Notes under the pieces: generated by a model
Told to the model about the DNA's origin: nothing
Database searches by the model: none
What the model saw: only the letters and a program-made list of their open reading frames with translations
NCBI GenBank assembly: GCA_030267965.1
Contig: BRYA01000832.1
Location: 2,730-66,729 of the forward strand
Source of the DNA: Triparma columacea
Lineage: Eukaryota; Sar; Bolidophyceae; Parmales; Triparmaceae
Length of the DNA: 64,000 nucleotides
Direction: 5' to 3'
Shown: one piece after another, positions 39,818-51,749 of the stretch
Numbering within the stretch: the first letter of the stretch is position 1
Layout: each line of letters opens with the position of its first letter
Position numbers and translations under genes: made by a program

Positions 39818-40822
39818 TCACAGTTTGGCCCTCATGCTCCTAACAGTATCCTCGTCAAATATCTGTTCCCCTCTATAAAGTTTCTCCCCCCCATCCACAA
39901 CAACAGTTTCCCCTGTAACCCACCCCGCTGCATCGCTCACCAAGTAAAGAACCGCATACCCAATATCCTTCTTACGTCCCATTCTCCCCATCGGTATCCT
40001 CTCCCCCGCAATCTCCCTCGCAGCTTCCTCCCCAGGTCCTAGTCTCCTCATACCCTCCGTATCCCCAATCGGTCCTGGCGCGACACCGTTAACGCGAATG
40101 GACAGAGGACCCCACTCGAGAGCGAGGGAACGGGTTAAGGAATCTACACCTGCCTTAGAGGCGGAAGCGTGGGACTGGTAGAAGGTGGCGGGACGGTGGA
40201 GGGTTGCTGATATGTTTACTATGCAGGGGGAGGGGGAGGAAGGTTGGGGGGAGGAGGAGGATGATAGGTAAGGGAACGCTGAGTGACACATGTTGAAGGT
40301 GCCAAGGAGGTCGGTGGAAACAACGGCGGAGAAACCGTTGGGGGTCAAATCACGGGCCGACGATAGGAAGTTACCTGCGGCTGCGTTGATCAGTATGGTG
40401 AGCTTACCAAAGGTTTCAACAGTGTGCTTGACAGCGGCAGTGCAGTCTTGTGGAAGGCGGACGGAACCGCGGTAGTATGTGCAGCAGGAGGAACCGAGGG
40501 ATTGGGAGGAGGAGAGGAGGACGGGAAGACGGCGGCCCATTATGCAGACGGAACAACCGTGGGCGATTAAGAGACGAGAGATCTCAAGGCCTGGGGGGGG
40601 GTAAGGGGTTAGGGAAGGGGGGGGGGAGAATGGCGGGCAGAGCTTGGAAAGAAATACAAGGCGATCGAAACAAAGAAGCTTAATGGGCATTCACAGCTTT
40701 ACCTTACCAGAAGAAAGCTCGGAAAAGGACTTTCACTTACCGATACCGGAGCCTCCACCAGTTACAAGGGCGACGGAATCGTTTAGGAGGGTGGGTATGA
40801 AGGGGGAAGAAGTCGAAGACAT
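39818..40822 (-). CDS. Peroxisomal 2,4-dienoyl-CoA reductase-like SDR, 284 aa, two exons
   Basis: Exons complement(40741..40822, 39818..40590), 855 nt. The split codon rebuilds VALVTGGGSGIGLEISRLLI, the NAD(P)-binding glycine motif. CIMGRR follows the second strand (Arg for NADPH), then ILINAAAGNFLSSARDLTPN, CIVNISATLHRPATFYQ and HASASKAGVDSLTRSLALEW. Here the usual Tyr of YxxxK is replaced by His/Ala context while Lys is kept, as in the DECR subgroup. RVNGVAPGPIGDTEGMRRL is also DECR-like. The C-terminal tripeptide AKL is a peroxisomal PTS1 signal, which human DECR2 also carries. It should reduce 2,4-dienoyl-CoA from unsaturated fatty acids during beta-oxidation in the peroxisome. Confidence 0.9.
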
Positions 40823-41114
40823 CGAGGGACGAGGGAGTTAATTGTGTGGTTTACAGGAGAAGTAGGAAAATATTACAAAGAAGGGGAGAGATAATAAGAC
40901 TGCCTAACTCAAGCAAATTTTTGAGATCGTAAGATGAGATAGGGAATGAGATAAGGGAATGTGAGACTAAATGCAATCTTTGGACACTTCGCAATTCTCG
41001 CAATCAATGCCCTCCCCTTTCCCCTGTAGTATGCAAGTAAACAAACCGAGCAATGTTCCCCTAACAACACATCGTGTACAATCTTAATTCTGTGTTTTTG
41101 CTTTACTATTTCGT

Positions 41115-42323
41115 TCACTTCTTCTTACCCCTATTATTCTTGCCCTTCTTCTTGCCCCTCTTGCTATTCTTCCCCGTCGCACCTGCTCCTTCCGCTACTC
41201 CCACTTCTGCTACTCCCACATCCGCTCCTCCCCCCTTCATCCCCTTCCCTGTCTTGGATCTTTTCTTGACCATTGCCTCACTCTCCCCCCTTTCGTTCAG
41301 CGGTCCCGTGCACTGCACCCTGTGCTCCCTCCAGTGCTTGACCTGACAATCCTTCGAGCAGTAGGCGACGTTGCGACAGGGACACATTAGCAGCTTGTCC
41401 CGCTCCTTGGCAGTTAGAGCCTCGCAAACCTCGCAGCAGAAGGGACGGCCTTGAAGGTAATGTTTCGTGATGTTGGTGATTATAGGATTGTGATGGGAAG
41501 GAGGAAATAAATTGAATTTGTCTCGAACTACGTCGGGATCAGGCTTTCCGAGATGAAGAAATGTTGTAAACATCTTTATTGCGACATCTCTACTAAGGTA
41601 AGGGTGTCCTCCTTTGCACGCATCGAGGCAATAACAAAACACAGCATACACGTCGTTGGTGGTTGGAATAGCACCGCGCGTGAGAAACAGCCTGCATATG
41701 TCGTGACAGCCTGCATATGTCGTTGCTCCGTCACAGAAAGTACGAATAAGTGGTGAAAGAACTTGTCCAGCAGGGAAAACCACTGTCTTGTTCACATTTG
41801 CTCCATGATCGAGAAGTACTATGGCGTGATCAATGTGTCCCCTTTCAGCAGCAGTCATCAACAGGTTGGTATGGTCCTCCACCAACCCTTCGACTCGTGT
41901 GTCCATATTAGGGTCAAGTCCATGTTCTAAGAGCAATCTCAAGATTGTTGGATTGTCACTATTCTTCATTGATACATTTGCGGCCAAGTACATGGCTTCC
42001 TTGTTGTTGAAGCCGGCCTCTAAGGTAAGCTTGACCATCTCAGCGTTTCGGTGATATGAGGCTACTGTGAGGACTGAGTACACCGCATTATTCATATTCC
42101 TATCTCTATAAACTCCTAACAAAACCTCAGGACCATGTTCAATGGCATACCCCTTGATGCGATCCCAGTCTTGGTCTTCAGCCAAATATATGCACAACTG
42201 TTGACCTTCTGTCAAATCGTCCCTACTATTTAATGTCACATTTATGGTCTCTGATGAATTGTATGACGATTGTACCTCTGATTGTGATTTAAAAGTATAA
42301 TCATCGAGAGAGGTTGATTTCAT
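41115..42323 (-). CDS. Ankyrin-repeat and MYND-zinc-finger protein, 402 aa
   Basis: Ankyrin-like repeats occupy about residues 60-200: TILRLLLEHGLDPNMDTRVE, LLMTAAERGHIDHAIVLLDH and GANVN. A helical segment with DICRLFLTRGAIP follows. Near residue 300 the MYND finger reads CCEVCEALT, then CPCRNVAYCSKDCQVKHWRE and HRVQC, giving C-x2-C, C-x-C, C-x3-C, H-x3-C spacing. The C-terminal 55 residues are Lys/Gly-rich and contain a short repeat (VGVAEVGVAEGAG). Ankyrin-MYND proteins are protein-interaction adaptors; in algae they form big families, and no specific role is known. Single exon. On the same strand as its two neighbours. Confidence 0.85.
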   Translation of the reverse strand: MKSTSLDDYTFKSQSEVQSSYNSSETINVTLNSRDDLTEGQQLCIYLAEDQDWDRIKGYAIEHGPEVLLGVYRDRNMNNAVYSVLTVASYHRNAEMVKLTLEAGFNNKEAMYLAANVSMKNSDNPTILRLLLEHGLDPNMDTRVEGLVEDHTNLLMTAAERGHIDHAIVLLDHGANVNKTVVFPAGQVLSPLIRTFCDGATTYAGCHDICRLFLTRGAIPTTNDVYAVFCYCLDACKGGHPYLSRDVAIKMFTTFLHLGKPDPDVVRDKFNLFPPSHHNPIITNITKHYLQGRPFCCEVCEALTAKERDKLLMCPCRNVAYCSKDCQVKHWREHRVQCTGPLNERGESEAMVKKRSKTGKGMKGGGADVGVAEVGVAEGAGATGKNSKRGKKKGKNNRGKKK

Positions 42324-42620
42324 TTTGAGCGAACCTACCCCAAGTGTAAGTTTATAGCGGCAATTACGACGCTAAACTTATGAAAAAAGTACTTCGCTTA
42401 GGGAGAAGTATCGTGTAGGTGCTAATATTGGAGTCCAACCAAAACTGCCACCACATCAAAATATCTCTGCCTCCAAAAAGTTTCATCTTGGTTTAGTTGG
42501 AGAAAAATGAAATTGTTCATTCTCACGTTATGCACGACGATAGATTCGTCGGATCATTTATTTGGATCTCAAATAACCGGCCCTTTTTATTCGTAAGAAA
42601 CATCAACCGCTTTCTTACAC
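42324..42620. other. Intergenic, 297 bp
   Basis: Between GBA2 stop and the ankyrin-MYND start, both minus. AT-rich; no gene seen. Confidence 0.4.
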
Positions 42621-45600
42621 TCACTTCCCCTCCTCCCCCAACCCCCTCCCCTTCGTGATATCCACCATGCTCCAAATACACAGCGGCCTCATGTACCCTA
42701 GGCTTCTGAAGTCCCCCTTCCCGTCCCATGCCTCGGGAGTTGCGTAGCTGTACCCGAACCTGGTAGGAAGGTAGCGAGGGGTTACGGTTAGCACAACAAC
42801 AATCTGCACAGCGGCACGACTCCCCTCGCCCCCTTGCCCCCGACTCACCTCTTCCATCCGGCTTCCCAAATACCCTTTGCAGTATCGAAGGCCGCTTCCT
42901 TCAACCACTTCCTGTCCTCCTCTTTCACTCCCTCCACCTCGGCCTGGTGAAGCATGGTGCTCGCCACAGCGTAAGTCGTCCCTGTCCAGACCTCCTTGCT
43001 CTGCAAACAGCTATCGTCCACTGTACCATCCGCCTTCATCCCATTCACCGCCCCATTCCTTCCAAGCCCCGATACCTCTCCCCACCTTACGACATTCATT
43101 TCGTGGACCTTCTTCATACTGCTGATGACCCTGTCGTTCTGTACGACCTCCTCGAGCCCGCAGACCCTGCTCCACCACTGCCCGCACATCTGATCTGCCA
43201 TGACGCTGTCGCAGTTTGCCTTGGTCTTTTTGCCCTTCTCGCTATAGCTAAAGTACTCCCCGTTCCAGAGCCTGTCGTTGTAAACTTCCCTGGCCCTCCT
43301 TCCCCTCTCGACGTACCCCTTCGCCTTATCTTCCTCTCCAACGACCTCAGCGAGTTTCGCCATCCCGAAGAGCGCCGCGACCCATAGTCCTCCAGTGTAA
43401 GTGCTCACACCATCGGCGATCCAGACGTCGTACGTCTGGTCGGGGAAGCCCTCGTTCTTAATCATACCGTCCCCCTGTTTGTCCCACATCTCAGCCGCCC
43501 TCTCAACTGAAAGCTCGCAAGCGGGCCACACCGCCTTAACAAAGTCTTTCTTGTCCTCCTCCCCCATCCCCTGGGCGTCCCTGACTGCCATGAGCACGAA
43601 TTTGGAGGGCAGGTCCTTCCACCTGCTGACGTCCTGAAAGTTGTACGCGTTGACCTTGTTCACCGGGCTCTCGCTCGGGCTGCCCTGGTCGTGCACGACT
43701 GCGCCGCGGACCTTCCGCGGGGCCTCCTCGCCCTCCCCCAACAGCGTCCTGATTTCAGTGTCAGCCTTGAACACGGATCTGGCAAAGTCCCTCATGACGC
43801 TGCGCTGCAACTCGGGCATGAGCCTGTTCAGCGCGAAGCTGCAACGGGCAGGGGAGGCGGGAAGCGGCGGCAGAAGGGAGTTAGCGATGAGAAACGTCTA
43901 CTTGTAACACTAGGAGGGGCGAGCGAGCAATCCGTGTCGACTTCAAAGCCTTTCGATCGCCTCGCTTCGCTCGCTGCCTCGCTTCGCTCGCTGCCTCGCT
44001 TGCAGCGCTCACCTCGCGTAGAAGTGCACATCACTGGTGTTGTACATTACGTACTCATGGCCCTCGAGGTAGAGGAAGGTTCCGACAGAGCACTGGTCGC
44101 CCCTTCCCGAACCGAGCTTGTACAGTTCCATCCTCTCCATGGACGCTTTGACGACTCCCGCAACATCCCCAATGTCAACGGCGGTGACATTTCCTGCATC
44201 GAGCTCATCAGCGCCCCGCTTCATCCCCTTGACGTCGAATAGATAGGAGTCCTCTCCCCCCCCTTCCCTCTTATTGACTTGACCGTCAGTGGAATCAACC
44301 CATACACCTCCTCCATCAACTAAGTAGTACAACTCGTTCATCAGCTGTCCCTTGAACCACTCCGGAAGTTCGGGGTTCTCAATGTAAGGCTTTTGCCACT
44401 CTGAGATGTCGGCATCCCAGGCACTGTGTTTGCGCAGTGCCACAGTCGAGATGGCAGCGGCGTTCGAGAGGGAACCGACGGTGGATTTGGTGGTGGGGAA
44501 GAAGAGGGAGTGTCGCCTAGGATGCTGCAGGGGGCAAGCAAAGAGCAAAAAGGATTGGTTTGATGCGTTGGCTTGCGTGGGACTGGGGAATATTGCATCG
44601 AATGATACAGGTCATCGTAGTCGTCACTTCGCTTTTCCTCCCCGATCTTACCTTCTCACCACTTCCGAAGGCCGCCTCCCCGTTATCCCAACTCAAACTG
44701 AAGACGATCTTCCTCTTCTCCCCCTTCCCGACCTTGACCTTACCACAAACCACCGCAGCCTTCTTCCCCCCCTCCTCCCCCCTCCCCCCCAACCTCCCCC
44801 CGAGCTCTCCGCTTTCAACGAACTGTTTCCATATCCCGTCGCCCTGCTCCCTATTCTCTGGGTTCCATCCCTTGACCGTAGTCACTGTCACCCCGTCCCC
44901 CTCGATTGCCCCGACGGCGAATCCTGTTTGCTCAACGTAATGCTTGTCGTTGTTCCCGGTGCCCTCGAAAGGTGCAGTGCAGCTGCACAACTGGGCGTGG
45001 GTCGGTACAAATTCAAACATCCCGCTGTCCGTCTGCGTTGAGTTGTAAGCAATCCTCCTGAGCCTCCTGTGAAGCATGGCGACGCCCTTGACTTCAGGGC
45101 CAGAGTTGAAGGTGGACATAACGGTTCTGCCGCCCCAAGCATTACTCTTCAAGGTCGACAACACGTCGCTGTGTTCCTTCTCGTCCTTCTCGTCACCCCC
45201 ATCATTATTCTCCCAGTTGAACATGATGCTAACCTCCTTATCACTCTCCCCGTTGTTCTCGATCTCGAACTCGAACACCCCGCAAGGCAAACTAGTGTCG
45301 GAGTAGTTGTCAGGCAAGAAAGGGCTGACCTGCTTGCAAACAACATTGACTCCGGACTGTGTGTTGGTTGGGTCTGTGTATGTTGACCAGGAACGAGGGA
45401 ACAAACCGGCGAACGTCGAGCGCTTGTCAAGGTCCACCTTCCCCCCCCAATTCCACCCCTTATACCCGTTTTCAATACCCGCCGTCGGCACAGTTGAAAG
45501 CACACAAGCCTCTGCAGTATCATTCTCCCCAACTCCCTTGACCCTAAAACCGAAGCAGTCTCCCTTTACGACGGTGTGCCTGTACCTTCCAGGATACAAG

Positions 45601-46037
45601 CTCCATCTCCTGAACTCACCCCTGACACCTCTCCCGATGCTCCCCCCTCCCATTCCGCCGAGAGGAACACCAGCGTTGGAGGGGGGAATGGGGGGGGATA
45701 AGGTTATCCCAGAGAGGTCGAAAACCGGAGTACGGCCGTTGCGGTGCTCATTGTACACATATGCACCCTGGTAGGTTGGAGTAAAGGCGAGTTGCGAGTC
45801 CGAGTGTGGGAGATTATTGAAAGGTTGTGCACACGACGGGGGGAGGTAGGGTTAGGGAGGGGGGGGGGGGTGTTAAGAGGAGAGATAGCGAACGAGACAT
45901 CCAGAAATATTATGAGCGCGCATATAATATGCGAAATCTACGCCAAAAACAATTATAAGACGTGGAACACTCACCACTCGTCGGGCAAGGGGCAGGAGCT
46001 TGATGGTTTCCATAAATCCAGGGCGAGATACGGACAT
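42621..46037 (-). CDS. Non-lysosomal glucosylceramidase (GBA2, GH116), 939 aa, five exons
   Basis: Exons complement(45975..46037, 44652..45767, 44013..44524, 42849..43838, 42621..42759), 2820 nt. The N-terminal beta-sandwich begins [20 protein letters not shown], a hallmark of the family. In the (alpha/alpha)6 part, [16 protein letters not shown] contains Glu457, aligning with the nucleophile of human GBA2 (NELYFL.DGG), and [11 protein letters not shown] contains Asp701, aligning with the acid/base. [23 protein letters not shown] and [11 protein letters not shown] complete the conserved C-terminal run. It cleaves glucosylceramide on the cytosolic face of ER/Golgi or plasma membrane. The start exon (MSVSRPGF) is the weakest point; everything from residue 22 is secure. 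Two introns carry GCGAAGCGAGG-type repeats. Confidence 0.92.
43864..44012 (-). repeat. GBA2 intron with GCGAAGCGAGG repeats
   Basis: In the sense (minus) direction this intron starts GTGAGCGCTGCAAGCGAGGC and then twice repeats an 18-bp unit, CAGCGAGCGAAGCGAGG. It is related to the GCGAAGCGACGAC motif found in SEC16, SDR and GPCR introns. Confidence 0.7.
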
Positions 46038-46397
46038 AATTTGGTCCGTCGTCGCGAACGGAACCACATACGAGCACGTTGGAATTGTTCGGGAAGGTGG
46101 TAGGTACGACATTAGTAATTCTAGCAGTATCCTCAAATAACAGGAACCCTGCCGCCAGACGACGATTTCCTGAATTTCTTCTTTTCGGTTCACACACACA
46201 CCAGTGGAGGTTTAGGTGAATAAAACAAACAATGTACGGACAATACCAGTGTATGCAACCAGTGCTTGAAACGTTGCAATGTAATTTCTTTCCTCTTGCT
46301 GTGTTCGTCGACCGTGACGATTGCCTAGGCTGAAAATGAGAATAGAATAGACGATAGTAGTTAAACGTTCTAACTAAACCTCCATTTCCACCACAGG
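46038..46397. promoter_or_regulatory. Divergent intergenic region, GBA2 / class C GPCR, 360 bp
   Basis: No gene is supported. A CCACCACAG just before the GPCR ATG at 46398 could be a 3' splice site of a 5'UTR intron. Confidence 0.4.
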
Positions 46398-49300
46398 ATG
46401 ATACCCCCCCTTGTTATGGTGCTTCTAATTGCAGTACCATTCTCCACACCTTTGCCCTTGACGACACCAGTAAACTGCAGAGTAGCCAACAACCTCTATA
46501 ATCTTGACATTGATGGCAGTCGAAGTTACTGCCCCAACATAAATACAACTATGCAGCTTGTTGCGCCCATGCAGATGAGTTCCGCCGACGGTAATTTCCA
46601 GATTAGCTATAGCCAGTCTCAAGCCTTGAATATTATGTTGGACGAGATCAACACCAAGAAATGCGGGGTTTTCGCTGCCAAGGACGAGGGGAAGGAGAAG
46701 GTGCCGATGTTCATGGAGGTTCTTGGGATTGCCGACGAGAAGAGCAGAGCCAAGGCCGCTCAAATAGTCAGTATTACCGCGGAAGTCAACACTAATGCTA
46801 GTCAACCGTAAGTGTTTAGGTTGTTGGTGATTATCACACGATGAGAGGAATTAAACTAAACTGTCAAAGGAAAGAATGAGACGCCTCTAACCACTCATGT
46901 TTCCCTGTCACCCCACCCCTCAGTTTCGGCTACGTGGGTGCCTACAGCTCTGGCGTCGCCGCGGGTATGATCGAGCCGATGCTCGCGGCTGAGAAGATGG
47001 GGATATATCCTGGCTCGTCGAGCACGTCAATCTTTAAGGGCAACACTCTCGCATTTGGGATGCTCATTCCCTCCCTCACGTTCCTCGAACCTATATTCGA
47101 CGTCTTTGGCTCTGGTAAAGGCGGACTACGGCTGCGCAACGTCTCCTACATTTCTGACGATAGGAGCTTGACGGAGGGGATCTGCAATACGATCCCAGGT
47201 TTCGCGACTGTTAACAGCATGGATGTCATCGACAACTGGTCCCTCCCGACCATTGAATTCCAGAACAACAATAGGATGGACGGCATCGTTACAACACTCA
47301 AGGAGAGGTGAGTGTAAATTGTGGGTGCAGTACATGAGACATAGAGAGACATACATCCCTGTATCATGCCCCTCAATTCTCATACACTCACCCATCGCTT
47401 GTTTGTCATCGCACTCATCGTAGCGGTGTAGAACTCGTCATTTTCTGTACTTACGAGGAGGGTTGTACTGCAATGGTTGACAGCTACACTCGAGGGGGAT
47501 TCTACCCCAAGGCCGGCGCCTTCATAATTTGCCCCGGCATCCAGTCCTTCGAGGACAAAGCTGGGTCTAAGTTGCTCGACCTCACCGGGGTGTCACTTTG
47601 GGAGCCGTCGATTCCGGTGAATGATGCATATATTGGCTGGTCCCCCCAGGAGTTTGCTCAAGAGTTCGAAAATCAGAACGGTGCCCCCCCACCGTACCAA
47701 GCAGCAGCAGCAGCGGGCGCCATGAGGTGAGCATTAGTGGTGACGACGACGATGCCTATATTTTCGTCACTAATTCAAAAATCTCAATTATAACCTTTTC
47801 TTCGCTATTCTCCCTCCTCCCTCACAGCATTTGGGCGCAGGCCATCAACATGACTGGGAGCACGAACAGTACGATTTTATCACGTTATGTCGCCGATGAA
47901 AACAACCAACCTTTCCAGACGGTGTACGGGAATGTCTCATTTGACGTGAACGGTCAAAACAATGGTAAGGCCTATCTCGTTCAGTACCAGATTGACACAA
48001 GTGCAACCTCAAGCCCGGAGGATATCTCTGCTAGGCGACTTCAGGCAGCACCCGTCATTCCGACACCTCTGTCGGTTTTCCCACCCAAGGTTGTTTTCCC
48101 ACTCAATAAGAATGCGGTCCCCGTTAATTTTCCCGCGCCGACGGCACTGCAAAGGAAGGTGAGTGGACCCGCACGCTGAAGTTTTGATTCTGTTGTTCCT
48201 GCAGGCTAACACACCCCTTTCGTGGCTCGCTTCACTTGACAAACTCGTTTTGCTTGTCACAGTGCCAGACAAACGGGTTGACGATGGCGTCTGGGCTATG
48301 CACCAATTCTGGTGGGACCTGCTTGGCTTCGGGCGCCTGCTCGTGCCCGCCAACTCTCGACAGCGTCGCCGACCCCGCTACAGGTTTCCCTGTCTGCGTT
48401 CCTAAGCTGAACACACAATACGTCTACATCGGGATAACTCTGCGCGCAGTCGGCTACACGCTCATGGGAATCATCATGACGTGCTGCATCGCGATCGCTA
48501 TTTGGATCGCAATTTTCAGGAAGGACCGAATAATTCGAGGTGAGCGGAGAGAGGAGCAAAGCGACTAGTATTGACGAATGGACACCGACGAGAGCTATTT
48601 AAGTCGCACATTCCTAATTCTCTCCACGAATTTCTTCGCTCATCGCAGCCTCACAGCCATTGTTCATGATTATCGTTCTGGTAGGGGTATTCCTCTACGC
48701 TGGCGCCATCTTTCCCCTCACAGCCGACGACGAATGGACGGACGTGTCAGATGGAAATATCAGCTGGTGCATGACTACCATCTGGCTCGGTGCTATAGGT
48801 TTCGTCCTCATCTTCGCGGCGCTCTTCAGCAAGGCCTGGCGAATCAATAAGATTTTCTCAAACAGTTCCATGAAGAGGGTCGTCATCCGCCCTCTCGACG
48901 TGATCTGGCCAATGGCGGCATTGGGCACGGTGATGGTCCTCGTTATGCTGATATTCACGCTCGTCCCCGAATGCCCTTACACTTGGGAGACGGCCGTGGA
49001 ATTGAACGCCTTTGGCCAAATGATCTCTAGCTCCGGTCGTTGCGAACCGTTGGAGTATAGTACGGCGATGGACGGAGCGGTCGCGGGAGTCGAACTAATA
49101 GCCCTTGGTCTGTGTTGCTGGCAATTTTACAAATGCCGCAACGTCAGCGTTGACTACTCCGAGTCAAAGTGGATAAGTTACGCCGTCCTCTCCACCCTCC
49201 AAGTGATCGCGATTGCGCTCCCTTTCCAATTTATGGCCCTGACAACCGATTCAATGTTCCTTGTGCAGCTTATCAAGTTCTCCATCATCTGCATCGCTGT

Positions 49301-49853
49301 GCTCATCTTCGTCTTTGCACCCAAGATATACTACTGGAAAAGGGAGAAGTGGCCCCCTGCGGCCACGCCGCAGACGGAGTCCCAAAGGATCAGGTCCGCA
49401 GCGAACGCGAGGGTTTCTGGCAGGGGCGGGGTAGTCAGTGGTGGCAGAGGTGAGTCGAGCGAGCGCTGGCGCGTGTATGTGTCGTAAGGCACTATACAAT
49501 GTATAGTGCCTTACGACAGCTATATCTAGGTTTTATAGTGCCTTACGACATATGTAGGGTGCACAATTTCGTTCGACCCGCCAACCCAAAAATCTGATTC
49601 AATTCTTGCCTCTCCTCCAGGTGTCCGCGGCAGCACAAACAACACAACCCGCTCCTCCAACGAGAACACATATGGCGCCAGAGCCCGCATAGCCGAAAGC
49701 GGCTCCCGACCCAATATTATGCACCTTGGGAAGTCGTCCCTGTCAGAACACAGGGACAGGCCGGTGGTGGCGGTTGGGGGGGGTGCGGACGACGACGAGG
49801 AGGACATTCAAATAATTGACAACACGGGAAATGTGATATTTTACGGAGATTAA
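46398..49853 (+). CDS. Class C (GABA-B-like) G-protein-coupled receptor, 912 aa, seven exons
   Basis: Exons 46398..46807, 46924..47307, 47424..47726, 47828..48158, 48263..48539, 48649..49449 and 49621..49853 (2739 nt). A signal peptide (MIPPLVMVLLIAVPFSTPLP) leads into a periplasmic-binding-like ligand domain of about 440 residues (SQSQALNIMLDEIN, FGYVGAYSSGVAAGM, VELVIFCTYEEGCTAMVDSY, DAYIGWSPQEFA). A short Cys-rich segment (CTNSGGTCLASGACSC) precedes seven membrane helices starting about residue 530: ITLRAVGYTLMGIIMTCC, SQPLFMIIVLVGVFLYAG, TTIWLGAIGFVLIFAALF, MAALGTVMVLVMLIFTLV, VELIALGLCCWQFY, VLSTLQVIAIALPFQFMA and LIKFSIICIAVLIFVFAPKI. SQP(L)F at TM2 is typical of GABA-B receptors. The cytosolic tail is about 120 residues. 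The ligand is unknown. Confidence 0.9.
49480..49550. repeat. Perfect 19-bp inverted repeat with a third copy, in a GPCR intron
   Basis: Positions 49480..49498 and 49500..49518 are exact reverse complements (arm TGTCGTAAGGCACTATACA) separated by one base. A further direct copy of 17 bases of the right arm lies at 49534..49550. All three are inside intron 49450..49620 of the class C GPCR gene. Confidence 0.95.
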
Positions 49854-49925
49854 TAACCAGCAAGCCCCAGGGATGGGTTTGGAAGAGATTTTGTTCACGA
49901 AACATTGTCGTTCCCGTTGTTCACA

Positions 49926-51749
49926 TTAATGTTCCTGAAGCCTCTCCAAAAGCTCTGCCTTGGTCCCCCCCACCTTTAAGCCCTTGTTCCTGCAAATTTC
50001 CTTCAGTTTCGGCACCGTCATCTTGCTGAGATCTCCCCCGCCTTCGCTCTGCGTCGGGGGGACCTCCTTCGTTTCGGGCTCAACGGGATCGTCAAGGCTG
50101 TCATTGAGCTCCTTCATGAGATCAGCGAAGAAGGCGTCCTCGTCAGCTTCGTTGCTCCCTACCTCCACTTCAGGCTCCTTGCTCGTCTCCTGAGTTCCCG
50201 CGCTCATCTTAGAGAAAATCTCCCAGTCGCTATCCCCACTCAACGCCTTCTCCGTCTTGCTCTCTTCCCTCCTCTTGTCTCTCCCCTCCCTACCCTTATA
50301 ATCCTTCCAATTCTGCTGTTCCTCATCGGAGAATGCCCTCCTCTCCCCACCGTCCCTTCTCCCCATCCTATCTTGCCTCCTGTTCCTCTGTTCCCCGAAA
50401 AGCCCCCCGCTCCTATCAGAGAAGTTCCTCCTCTCCCCGCGACCACCATCTCTCTCTCCAAACATCCTTTCGCTGCGCGGTGTCCTCCCCAGTGCGCGGT
50501 CGATGTCATCCTGGTTGACTGGGACCTACGACAGATGGGGTGGTTGTGTCAGTGGGTTAGAACACGATTGTATGGAGCGGATAGGAAATTTTCCCGTACT
50601 TGTACTGCCATTGTCGTAATCCTGCGCTCTGGCTTTTGGTCCGCTCTTACCTCAGGCCCCCCTAGTCCTTTCTCCGCCTCTTCGTCGGTCATCTTGCGGA
50701 TGACCTTCGGGTCCAAGTACGTGTCGATCATCGTCCCGTACGTGTAGAACCTGACGACGAGTTGGCCGTCCCTGACCATTCTCACCGCCCCAGTCTCCCC
50801 CTTGTGAGGCCCGTCGATAACGACCACCATCTCCCCAATCTCAAACTCAAAGGCATGCTGGTCTTTCTGGCTCATGACGCTTGTGGCCTCCACGAGGCCC
50901 TCGAAGGTGGTAATCTCCTTGTCAGTGAGGCGCTTAGGCACCACGATAGACATACCGTAGGTTCCCTTGATGGGCTTGCGGGGACCGACGAAAGAGGAGA
51001 CCTTCTGCACCGTCTGGATGGCCGTGTAAGACACCTCGTTGAGCTTCATGTAAACGAAGATATAGGAAGGGTAGAGGACCTGCGAAGCGAACGAGTAAGA
51101 AGATTGGTGAGTATACGAGATTTTCGACTTATATCGCGCGTTTCCGTTATGCAGGACGCTCATCTCATCAGTAGTATGCGTATATGGACTGTTCAATGTG
51201 AGGAGAAACCTCTCACCTGCTCCTTCATGAAAACCTTCTTCCCGTGACTATTTCCTGCAAGCCTCGAGGGCACGTGGAACTTGTCGATGTAGTCCATGGC
51301 TGATGGAGTTTTGGGCACAATCTGCTGTAGCTGCGCCTTGACATTGTTTTCTGTACCTGAGGGGTGTTAAGGGGTCAGTATGAGTTTGACAGCCAAGGGT
51401 AACCCTAACCCATGATTTCTTAGCCACGTTATATGATTTAAATGACGTAATACTCCCTCCTCACTCCCCAAATAGTCCAACTTCACTAGCCATCATGAGC
51501 CGACATCACAAACATCACAAACTTACCAGCAATACACTGAACAATATACCAACCGTAGTCATCATCGGGCTTTATATCAAGATCTACAAATTTGCGCATA
51601 GACAGTGCAGTATTAGTGACAGATGGGAGATTATTAGATGGTGCAAACCTCGGCGAAGTCGCCGGAAGGAATGGAGCAGGAAGGAAGAATGACGTTGTTA
51701 CAGCCAAATTGTTGGCCAAAACGAGCGTTAGTGCAAGGAAGAGCCTCAT
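49926..51749 (-). CDS. Plastid-targeted NusG-type transcription factor with C-terminal SAP domain, 463 aa, four exons
   Basis: Exons complement(51527..51749, 51217..51356, 50651..51079, 49926..50525), 1392 nt. MRLFLALTLVLANNLAVTTS is a signal peptide followed at once by FFLPAPFLPATSPRFAPS, a Ser/Pro-rich, Phe-started transit peptide as in secondary red plastids. The NGN domain runs from GWYIVQCIAGTENNVKAQLQ through VLYPSYIFVYMKLNEVSYTA to VSSFVGPRKPIKGTYGMS. A KOW motif follows at about 200-222 (FEIGEMVVVIDGPHKGETGA). The 200-residue tail is charged, Arg/Gly-rich then acidic, and ends in a SAP helix-loop-helix, LSKMTVPKLKEICRNKGLKV then KAELLERLQEH. NusG travels with bacterial-type RNA polymerase; here presumably the plastid-encoded polymerase. 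The start at 51749 is chosen for the signal peptide. Confidence 0.88.
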
